Of a stretch of DNA of 40,710 nt, positions 36,446 through 40,710 are shown piece by piece. Where the stretch lies: positions 1-40,710 of the IMG/VR virus record IMGVR_UViG_3300037264_001113; one strand, written 5' to 3'. The stretch comes from a virus. The translations under genes were made by a program, and so were the position numbers. Every line of letters begins with the position of its first letter. The first letter of the stretch is position 1. The notes beneath the pieces are model-generated. The model searched no databases. It had not been told where the DNA came from and saw nothing but the letters and a program-made list of their open reading frames with translations.

Positions 36446-36535
36446 TTAATCCCCGTTAAAATGTGCCGGCGTGTCGTCGTATAGAATTCTATTGCGTCCC
36501 GCCAGCCATCCCAGCCGGAAAGCCGCCCGTATCAT
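36446..36535 (-). CDS. Possible 29-aa small ORF before rusA
   Basis: A short frame (MIRAAFRLGWLAGRNRILYD...) between the stop-codon motif at 36542-36555 and the RusA start. It would end three bases before the GTG of rusA. No clear ribosome site. It may be a remnant of a larger cassette gene; listed because the 110-base gap otherwise holds nothing else. Confidence 0.25.
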   Translation of the reverse strand: MIRAAFRLGWLAGRNRILYDDTPAHFNGD

Positions 36536-36541
36536 CCAGGT

Positions 36542-36555
36542 ATGCGCCACGGCTA
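36542..36555 (-). repeat. Stop-codon motif, copy 3 of 4
   Basis: TAGCCGTGGCGCAT on the minus strand. TAG is the stop of the 96-residue gene at 36553-36843; unlike the other three copies, the codons just before it are not the GGCCCGG stretch. Confidence 0.85.
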
Positions 36556-36843
36556 CATGTCCAACCTAGGAAGCATCTTTAAATGTCTCCTGTGCACGTC
36601 CAGCCTCTCTTTCCACAGGTGGTAACGATACGTGGGCAGTGTGCCCTTTTCCATGTGCGTGCAGTCAGGGGAAATGTAATGATCGAAACTGCCGTCGTAG
36701 TGTTGCGTGCATTCGCAACCACAGGACAGCGTAACCGGAACATCGAATCCGGCGGTGAAAGCTTGCAGAACCGTTCCGCCTGCGAGCACGTTTTTATAGT
36801 TTGTTTCCGCCCTTTCAGCGGTATTGTGTTTCGTTTCCGCCAT
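36553..36843 (-). CDS. Small Cys-His protein of the cassette region, 96 aa
   Basis: Begins MAETKHNTAERAETNYKNVL right after the stop-codon motif of the gene upstream; no good ribosome site is visible, so coupling by read-through of the short junction is likely. VTLSCGCECTQHYDGSFDHY and SPDCTHMEKG give Cys and His ligands for a metal. The C-terminus is basic and aromatic (YRYHLWKERLDVHRRHL). Function unknown. Confidence 0.55.
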   Translation of the reverse strand: MAETKHNTAERAETNYKNVLAGGTVLQAFTAGFDVPVTLSCGCECTQHYDGSFDHYISPDCTHMEKGTLPTYRYHLWKERLDVHRRHLKMLPRLDM

Positions 36844-36857
36844 ATGCGCCACGGCTA
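36844..36857 (-). repeat. Stop-codon motif, copy 4 of 4
   Basis: TAGCCGTGGCGCAT on the minus strand directly before the ATG of the 96-residue gene. TAG is the stop of the 74-residue gene, which ends RVAR. Confidence 0.85.
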
Positions 36858-37079
36858 CCGGGCCACGCGGACGGCCAGCGCCCGGTTGAAAGCGGTTTTG
36901 TAGGTTTTTTCCACGCATGCCGTGACCTCGCCGATTTTCCGCAGGGTCACGTAATCCTCGCTGGGGATATTATCGTTGCGGTCCAGTGCGCTCCAACTGT
37001 CCAGGTCCGCGTTCCCGATGCTCCGAGCCATTTCGCTCCCGTATTTTTCTGCCGCCTGCAGTATCGTCATTTTCTCCAT
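36855..37079 (-). CDS. Small helical protein of the cassette region, 74 aa
   Basis: Starts MEKMTILQAAEKYGSEMARS behind GGGAGG. Predicted helices cover residues 5-22 and 45-72 (TLRKIGEVTACVEKTYKTAF). Its last codons GTG GCC CGG and the stop belong to the sequence shared with other cassette genes. No family recognised; may bind protein or DNA as a small helical dimer. Confidence 0.55.
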   Translation of the reverse strand: MEKMTILQAAEKYGSEMARSIGNADLDSWSALDRNDNIPSEDYVTLRKIGEVTACVEKTYKTAFNRALAVRVAR

Positions 37080-37096
37080 CGTGTCCTCCCGTGTCC

Positions 37097-37121
37097 TAAC
37101 CCCGCCCCAGGGGCGGGGGTT
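37097..37121. promoter_or_regulatory. GC hairpin between two cassette genes
   Basis: ACCCC-GCCCC pairs with GGGGC-GGGG(G)T around a two-base turn, forming a stable hairpin between the genes ending at 37134 and starting at 37079. No U-run follows, so it is likely an mRNA-stability or spacing element rather than a terminator. Confidence 0.5.
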
Positions 37122-37133
37122 GCAGTCAGTCCC

Positions 37134-37313
37134 CTATCGGCTCCCGCACCGCTGGCACAGTTCTGTTTCATTGTCGATCACGCCCTCGCGGTGGCACAGA
37201 CTGCACTCCTCGTCGTACCGTGTCCCCCGGCTACCCCAGACCCGCGCGATTTTTGGTGCGCTCTTGGGGATCGTGATCCGATTTTCTTTTACAGCCTCTA
37301 GGTCCATTTCCAT
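37134..37313 (-). CDS. Zinc-finger small protein, 59 aa, first gene of the 37.4 kb module
   Basis: AGGAGG stands before the ATG at 37313. The protein starts MEMDLEAVKENRITIPKSAP. The C-terminal half has CSLCHREGVIDNETELCQRC, a clean CxxC ... CxxC zinc knuckle. It is the first gene behind the promoter at 37366-37394 and the leader hairpin. DNA or RNA binding is likely. Confidence 0.65.
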   Translation of the reverse strand: MEMDLEAVKENRITIPKSAPKIARVWGSRGTRYDEECSLCHREGVIDNETELCQRCGSR

Positions 37314-37332
37314 CTCCGCTCCTCCTGGGTCC

Positions 37333-37348
37333 GGGGCTCTCGGTCCCC
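37333..37348. promoter_or_regulatory. Leader hairpin, copy 3 of 3
   Basis: GGGG pairs with CCCC around an eight-base loop, inside the same conserved leader block that precedes the genes at 539 and 841. The loop differs most between copies, while the stem and the ribosome site are kept. Confidence 0.45.
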
Positions 37349-37365
37349 TCGCCTACCACATCTAT

Positions 37366-37394
37366 ATGCTAGCACTAGCTGGCTAGCGTGTCAA
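37366..37394 (-). promoter_or_regulatory. Sigma-70-like promoter with internal GCTAG repeats, copy B
   Basis: TTGACA (37394-37389), 17 bases, TAGCAT (37371-37366), identical to the copy at 897-925. Three GCTAG half-sites fill the spacer and -10 box. It would drive the small cassette genes and rusA. Confidence 0.7.
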
Positions 37395-37458
37395 GTGCCG
37401 CACCTGCCAATACGCCCCATAACCCTATATTTATATGGCTTTTATTGGTGTTTTTATG

Positions 37459-37650
37459 TTAAGTACGGACTTGCGCCGGTTTGCCCCCGGGGACCGCCGG
37501 GACCCGCTCCAGCGCCCCCCGGATGATGCCGTCCACTAGCGCCTCTAGCGTCACGTCCCGATCCACTGCCAGTTTTTTCAGCTCGCGCCACAGCGCACGC
37601 TCCACCCGGATCGTTACCGCAGCAGCCGCTTTTTTCGCTCGCATGGTCAT
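37459..37650 (-). CDS. Ribbon-helix-helix regulator, 63 aa
   Basis: Likely a DNA-binding repressor. AGGAGG and an ATGA overlap set the start. AAVTIRVERALWRELKKLAV gives the beta strand (residues 10-16) and first helix; DVTLEALVDGIIRGALERV the second. This is the Arc/CopG ribbon-helix-helix plan. The C-terminal tail is Pro/Gly-rich. The promoter with GCTAG repeats lies just downstream and is duplicated with it, so self- or module regulation is the natural reading (inference). Confidence 0.75.
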   Translation of the reverse strand: MTMRAKKAAAAVTIRVERALWRELKKLAVDRDVTLEALVDGIIRGALERVPAVPGGKPAQVRT

Positions 37651-38009
37651 CTCGTAGCCTCCTGTCCCGTCGCCGGGTTGTGTGGTGATGCCCTCCATAG
37701 TGGTAGCTCGTCGCCCCCGAAACGCCCCGCCGCGATCCGGCGAAGATGCGCCGCCGCCTTTTCGATTTCCGCGCGGTTCGTCCCGAGGTAGTACCCGCGT
37801 TCGCTCATGCAGATTGGAAAGTCTTCTTCGCGCAACGCTTGCGCCGCTTTTCTCATGGTACGGTCGGACACCTTGACCCGGTTCCCCATCGACCGCTGAA
37901 GCGCCGCCAGGATATGACGGCGCTTCCCGACCTTCGCTTCCCCTGCGTAGAGTTCGCCCATGAGCGCCAGAAGCGCCCGCTTGACGGTTTCGTTCGATTC
38001 GATCTTCAC
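37647..38009 (-). CDS. Winged-helix DNA-binding protein, 120 aa
   Basis: GTG start in GTGA overlap. Residues 10-85 form a winged helix: ETVKRALLALMGELYAGEAK, RRHILAALQRSMGNRVKVSD, RTMRKAAQALREEDFPICMS and a wing SERGYYLGT. This type is common in phage regulators and replication-linked proteins. The 3' end of the gene is repeated at the left edge of the window. The four-gene stop-codon motif resembles its GCGGCGCAT codons (AAAH), pointing to it as the source of those scars. Confidence 0.65.
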   Translation of the reverse strand: MKIESNETVKRALLALMGELYAGEAKVGKRRHILAALQRSMGNRVKVSDRTMRKAAQALREEDFPICMSERGYYLGTNRAEIEKAAAHLRRIAAGRFGGDELPLWRASPHNPATGQEATR

Positions 38010-38356
38010 GATCTCTTTCCTTCGTGCCGATATCCCCGGCTGACGTTGTATTTCATCTTTTCCGTTACCACCTTTTCCGCGTCCCATCCGTGAAACGCGA
38101 AATGTTCAAGGATGCGAACGAGCGCATCGGCCAATTCGGTCGCTTCGCCCTCGGGTTTTCCATCCCTGACGGAGAACGGCGGCTCCCCGTCACGCCATGC
38201 CTCGGTTGCCTCCGCGATTTCCGTCACGATCAGCATATGGATATGCGGCGCATCGGGCCGCGGTTTGTCCAGAAAACCCGCCGCCTTTGTGTGTGCCAAT
38301 GCGGCCCGGCCAATTTCATTCAGCGTCATCTTATTCGAGACTTCTTGCTGGTTCAC
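38006..38356 (-). CDS. MazG-like nucleotide pyrophosphohydrolase, 116 aa
   Basis: Would hydrolyse nucleoside triphosphates or (p)ppGpp-type nucleotides. The metal-binding pattern is present: MLIVTEIAEATEAWRDGEPP (ExxE, residues about 43-62) and EATELADALVRILEHFAFHG (ExxD). This is the all-alpha NTP pyrophosphohydrolase plan. The GTG at 38356 overlaps the upstream stop; an ATG at 38329 is also possible. MazG proteins are frequent early phage genes that tune host metabolism. Confidence 0.7.
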   Translation of the reverse strand: MNQQEVSNKMTLNEIGRAALAHTKAAGFLDKPRPDAPHIHMLIVTEIAEATEAWRDGEPPFSVRDGKPEGEATELADALVRILEHFAFHGWDAEKVVTEKMKYNVSRGYRHEGKRS

Positions 38357-38448
38357 AATAGAACCTGCAAAGCGATAAACGCCGCCACGGCCACCACCGC
38401 AACAAAAAGCCAGTCAAGTGTTGTCCACGCCTTGTTCCCGTTGTTCAT
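38353..38448 (-). CDS. 31-aa membrane microprotein
   Basis: An ATGA overlap at the start (with the gene ending at 38445) and a GTGA overlap at the end (with the MazG-like gene) bracket a 31-codon frame. It reads MNNGNKAWTTLDWLFVAVVA then VAAFIALQVLL: one membrane helix covering residues 12-31. Overlap on both sides is good evidence that it is translated. Function unknown. Confidence 0.6.
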   Translation of the reverse strand: MNNGNKAWTTLDWLFVAVVAVAAFIALQVLL

Positions 38449-39095
38449 GACGACTTCGACGACTCTACCGACTCGACACCGGGGAACATGGCGCCCGACC
38501 ACTTGTCCGCCCGGGCCTTCGCGTTCAGTTCGACCATGTTCGCTTCGACGTACCGAATATGAACCGTCCCCGCGGCGATCGCCTGAACCAGCTTCATCAG
38601 CCCGTCCGGTTCCGTCACGACCGCACGGTACGTCGTCCGTTCCACAATCCCGGCGATCTTCGGCGCCGCCTGAACCACGGGCGCCGCGGCGACCGGGACC
38701 GCGCGGACTTCCGCGGCCAGCTTCGCGTCCCCCTGGGCTTCAGCTTCCCGGGCCATCTTTTCCCGGTCCATCCGTTCGCGGTCCGCCTTCGCCAGGGCGT
38801 CCGCGGCGATCTGATCCTGTTCCCGCTTCCACGCGCTCATGCGGCGTCCCAGGTCGTCGATCGCTTCGGCCAACCCCGCGGTCGCGTCCTTCTTCACCTT
38901 CACCGATTCCTTGTGGGCCTTATTCGTCGCGTTGATGACCGGGTCGAATATCTCGTCGGACCGCTTCAAAAGCGCCTTCGCCTTCAGGACTTGCTGGCCC
39001 GCGTTCGTGTAATCGTCGACCGTAACGATCGCGATCGCCTTTACCGCCGGCGCCGCGTTCGCGGCTTCGACCGTGTATTCCTCTATGCTGACCAT
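38445..39095 (-). CDS. Coiled-coil protein of phage recombination modules, 216 aa
   Basis: AAAGGGGG before the ATG at 39095 sets the start (MVSIEEYTVEAANAAPAVKA); an ATG at 39134 is possible. Residues 15-80 (VTVDDYTNAGQQVLKAKALL) and 80-150 are charged helices with Glu/Lys/Arg heptads. The C-terminal part (VERTTYRAVVTEPDGLMKLV, then LNAKARADKWSG, then PGVESVESS) resembles phage proteins found beside single-strand annealing and exonuclease genes. No recombinase itself is visible here. A role in DNA recombination is inferred. Confidence 0.55.
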   Translation of the reverse strand: MVSIEEYTVEAANAAPAVKAIAIVTVDDYTNAGQQVLKAKALLKRSDEIFDPVINATNKAHKESVKVKKDATAGLAEAIDDLGRRMSAWKREQDQIAADALAKADRERMDREKMAREAEAQGDAKLAAEVRAVPVAAAPVVQAAPKIAGIVERTTYRAVVTEPDGLMKLVQAIAAGTVHIRYVEANMVELNAKARADKWSGAMFPGVESVESSKSS

Positions 39096-39136
39096 TTTCG
39101 TTCCCCCTTTGTTCGCTGTTTCCTCAAAGTTCATCG

Positions 39137-39679
39137 TTAAACCCCCCCCGGGGTCAGTCCCGTTCCCAGGTATACTTCCGCCTGTTTCACGATCTTCCAG
39201 AATGTCGATTCTTCCGCGCCGACCCGGTTGAAGCAATACATCCCCGCGGCCACCAGCGCCTTCCCCCGGGCCGAATGAACTGTCCCGGCTCCCACCGCGG
39301 CCGGCGGCGCCTGAACGGGAGTCCCGGCCGGCGGCGCCGCGGGCTTCGCCCCGCCGTTCCCGTTGCCGTTCCCGTTGCCGTTCCCGTTGCCAGCCGACGC
39401 CCCGTTCCCGTTGCCGTTCATCTGGGACAGCGGGACGATCGCGACGACGTAACGGTATAGCGGCCCGCCGGTTTGTGAGTTCGTCGCGGCCGAATCCAGT
39501 ACGTCCAATCCGATTGTTGCGCCTTCCAGGGGTCGCACCGCATCGAACAGGACTTCATCGTAGACCTTCAGGTAACTGTTTTGGCCCACCCTCAGCGTAA
39601 GACTTTCCTTCTCGACGCCGTCCTTGTCCGGCTTGAACTTCGACGTGATCCGTTGAATCGTGAATTTAGCGACAGCCAT
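39137..39679 (-). CDS. OB-like early protein with Asn-Gly repeat, 180 aa
   Basis: Residues 1-90 are beta-rich (MAVAKFTIQRITSKFKPDKD, ESLTLRVGQNSYLKVYDEVL, YRYVVAIVPLSQ) and could be an OB fold. A linker of alternating Asn-Gly (coded by a tandem repeat at 39354-39420) and Ala/Pro follows. The last 45 residues are a helical tail (ARGKALVAAGMYCFNRVGAE). Fold, flexible linker and tail recall single-strand DNA-binding proteins, but the family is not certain. AAAGGGGG precedes the ATG. Confidence 0.45.
   Translation of the reverse strand: MAVAKFTIQRITSKFKPDKDGVEKESLTLRVGQNSYLKVYDEVLFDAVRPLEGATIGLDVLDSAATNSQTGGPLYRYVVAIVPLSQMNGNGNGASAGNGNGNGNGNGNGGAKPAAPPAGTPVQAPPAAVGAGTVHSARGKALVAAGMYCFNRVGAEESTFWKIVKQAEVYLGTGLTPGGV
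39354..39420. repeat. Tandem repeat coding for Asn-Gly
   Basis: Repeated units of CCGTTCCCGTTG-type 12-mers on the plus strand, in two runs split by a short interruption. Unit length is a multiple of three, so copy changes lengthen or shorten the linker without a frameshift. Confidence 0.8.
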
Positions 39680-39809
39680 GTTTTCCCCCTTTGTCGTTGT
39701 GCTGACCGTGACAGCGTCCCCGGTCCAGCGGTTGTTCTAGAACATACCGGACCGTCGCGCATCCGGCCAGCACGACCATCAGCGCGACGATCGCGGTGAA
39801 TCTCGTCAT
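39666..39809 (-). CDS. Small lipoprotein, 47 aa
   Basis: ATGA overlap sets the start. MTRFTAIVALMVVLAGCATV is a lipoprotein signal with the lipobox LAGC; the mature part has only about 30 residues, with HGQHNDKGGKHGC at the end. It would be lipid-anchored at the envelope, as in lysogenic-conversion or superinfection-exclusion proteins of temperate phages (inference). The next gene starts inside its 3' end. Confidence 0.55.
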   Translation of the reverse strand: MTRFTAIVALMVVLAGCATVRYVLEQPLDRGRCHGQHNDKGGKHGCR

Positions 39810-39889
39810 CGAATAACCTTCTCGCCGATCTTCGCGTCCGCGGGAACGTCTTTGATCTGCGTCCCGCTCAAGTACAGGTCCCCGCCCAT
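39806..39889 (-). CDS. Possible 27-aa ORF
   Basis: MGGDLYLSGTQIKDVPADAK resembles one unit of the LYLSGTQI-type repeats found in some phage proteins, and its stop overlaps the lipoprotein start by ATGA. No clear ribosome site. A competing frame from an ATG at 39914 behind AGGAGG (MAQCKRCNYGRGP...) runs into the lipoprotein frame, so the true gene structure here is open. Confidence 0.3.
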   Translation of the reverse strand: MGGDLYLSGTQIKDVPADAKIGEKVIR

Positions 39890-39900
39890 AGTTACACCGC

Positions 39901-40179
39901 TTACACTGTGCCATCCCGTCCTCCTTCCGCCCTGGGGGCGGTCACTTCGCCTGCGGGGGCTGGGGTGGCCTCGATGCCGTAGGTCGTGTTGCACCAGTTG
40001 CGTTCGGAATAAAACGTCTTGCCGCAGTGTTTGCACTCGTGCACGTCGCCGATATTCTCCTTCCGGTAATCCATCGTGTGGTGTTTTTTGCAATAAGGGC
40101 AATGCACTTCCGGTCCGTGCGTGGCGCAGCCAACAGGAAGCGGATCGCCCCACGCATCCTTTAGATGATCGTCCCTCAC
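39901..40179 (-). CDS. Zinc-ribbon protein, 92 aa
   Basis: GTG start in GTGA overlap with the Imm-5-like gene. Residues about 27-57 contain CPYCKKHHTMDY and VHECKHCGKTFY, a two-knuckle zinc ribbon; further Cys and His lie at GCATHGPEVH. The C-terminus is Ala/Pro-rich. Likely a DNA- or protein-binding early protein; no family is recognised. Confidence 0.6.
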   Translation of the reverse strand: MRDDHLKDAWGDPLPVGCATHGPEVHCPYCKKHHTMDYRKENIGDVHECKHCGKTFYSERNWCNTTYGIEATPAPAGEVTAPRAEGGRDGTV

Positions 40180-40710
40180 TCCCCCTCCTCCTTACCCGGC
40201 TTCGCGGCTAGGGCGGCCTCTACCGTGGACCACGGGATCAAGTCGCGCACAATATCAGCGGATTGTTTCCGCGCTTTGGTTATGGCGGCGGAGGCGGAGG
40301 CGGAGGCGGAGGCGGCGGCGGAGTCGGCGGAGGCGGCGGCGGCGGAGGCGGCGGAGGCGGCGGCGTCGGCGGAGGCGGCGGCGGAGGCGGCGGCGGCGGC
40401 GTCGGCGGAGGCGGCGGCGGAGGCGGCGGCGGCGGAGGCGGCGTAGGCGGCGTCGGCGGAGGCGGCGGCGTAGGCGGCGGCGGCGGAGGCGGTTCGTACC
40501 TGTTCCATCGTCGCCTTCCCCTCGCACCACGCCTCTGCTGTTTCAATCGCTATCCGTGGGCGGTCCTCGCCTTTTTTGACGTATACCAGGGCCGTCATCG
40601 CGCACGCGCACGCCGTGCGAACCAGCAGTTTGCGATCCACCTCTGCCCGTCCAGCAATCCACAGCATCCAGTCCCCGCGTTGACATTCGGCCCATGCGGT
40701 AGATGGCGCA
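40176..40710 (-). CDS. Imm-5-like repeat protein, 5' end outside the window
   Basis: The frame stays open to the window edge (AWAECQRGDWMLWIAGRAEV), so the start lies beyond it. DRKLLVRTACACAMTALVYV, EDRPRIAIETAEAW, a long Ala/Ser/Asp repeat (about 40284-40491 in DNA) and a closing KQSADIVRDLIPW match the plan of proteins called putative immunity protein (Imm-5-like): RGDWxLW, EDRPRxAIETAEAW, AAYAAA repeats, CADIVRKxxP. These are common in phages and bacteria; the function is not established, despite the name. It heads the operon seen here. Confidence 0.7.
   Translation of the reverse strand, partial: APSTAWAECQRGDWMLWIAGRAEVDRKLLVRTACACAMTALVYVKKGEDRPRIAIETAEAWCEGKATMEQVRTASAAAAYAAASADAAYAASAAAASAAASADAAAAASAAASADAAASAASAAAASADSAAASASASASAAITKARKQSADIVRDLIPWSTVEAALAAKPGKEEGE
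40284..40491. repeat. GGC/GGA tandem repeat inside the Imm-5-like gene
   Basis: About 200 bases built of GGCGGAGGCGGCG-like units, all in multiples of three. It is strongly strand-biased: G on the plus strand, C on the minus. It codes for Ala with Ser, Asp and Tyr at intervals. Confidence 0.85.

Larger units (their letters stand above)
37321..37742. repeat. Complete RHH/promoter module, partner of the split copy at 1-141 and 860-1098
   Basis: This block holds, in transcription order, the end of the winged-helix gene, the RHH gene, an AT-rich block, the promoter and the leader hairpin. All these parts recur at the left end of the window in two pieces. About 25 bases between the pieces (37568-37601) are absent there. 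Confidence 0.8.

Noticed and set aside
40284-40491. Dense repeat that could be mistaken for a CRISPR array
   Set aside because: Units are short, contiguous GGC/GGA codons inside an open frame, with no spacers.
1-40710. Circular closure of the window ends
   Set aside because: Joining 40710 to 1 neither completes the RHH gene nor gives a start for the Imm-5-like frame, and no terminal overlap is visible. The ends look like contig or window breaks.
1-40710. tRNA genes, integrase and attachment sites
   Set aside because: No cloverleaf, recombinase motif or core-site pair could be recognised by reading; a temperate lifestyle is therefore not claimed.

Overview
This window looks like most of the genome of a tailed dsDNA phage or prophage of siphovirus type. 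Every gene I can support lies on the minus strand, so transcription runs from high to low coordinates. Nearly all neighbours overlap by ATGA, GTGA, TGATG or TAATG, or are a few bases apart. Many start sites carry AAAGGGGG- or AGGAGG-type ribosome sites. The DNA is GC-rich. A lipobox microprotein, a spanin-like protein and secreted lysozyme-like proteins suggest a Gram-negative host, but no host can be named. I saw no tRNA, integrase, polymerase or tail sheath.

Layout in order of transcription. (1) 40.7-36.4 kb, early and accessory: an Imm-5-like alanine-repeat protein cut by the window edge, zinc-ribbon proteins, a lipoprotein, two recombination-module-like proteins, a 31-residue membrane microprotein, a MazG-like protein, a winged-helix protein, a ribbon-helix-helix (RHH) regulator, then a promoter with small cassette-like genes and a RusA resolvase. 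(2) 36.0-32.7 kb: four overlapping genes for sugar or methyl transfer, namely two paralogous glycosyltransferases, a DUF115/sialyltransferase-like protein and a class I methyltransferase. (3) 32.7-29.9 kb: small zinc proteins and a C5 cytosine methyltransferase overlapped by a second long frame. A single 29-base type I-E CRISPR repeat sits beside a 141-bp duplication. (4) 29.9-19.5 kb: small and large terminase, MuF-like protein, portal, a group of small genes, a prohead protease with a nested scaffold, decoration protein and major capsid protein. (5) 19.5-8.4 kb: head-tail joining genes with an inserted LamG gene, tail tube, frameshifted tail chaperone, tape measure, distal tail paralogues and a large tip protein. 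(6) 8.4-5.8 kb: lysis. (7) 5.8-2.7 kb: tail fibre and adhesin genes. (8) 2.7-0 kb: a strong sigma-70-like promoter with TGTATACA palindromes, a replication-initiator-like winged-helix protein, then a second, rearranged copy of the RHH/promoter module with more small cassette genes.

The structural modules form a conventional packaging, capsid and tail programme. The unusual parts are the accessory ends. The RHH gene, an AT-rich block, a promoter with internal repeats and a hairpin leader occur twice (complete near 37.4 kb, broken at 0-1.1 kb) with different small genes behind them. Four small genes end in the same 14-base motif, which resembles a scar of the winged-helix gene. The lone CRISPR repeat, in crRNA sense with the phage genes, is the strongest candidate for an undescribed system: it has the form of a solitary-repeat RNA anti-CRISPR decoy. 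The overlapping methyltransferase frame is the second.
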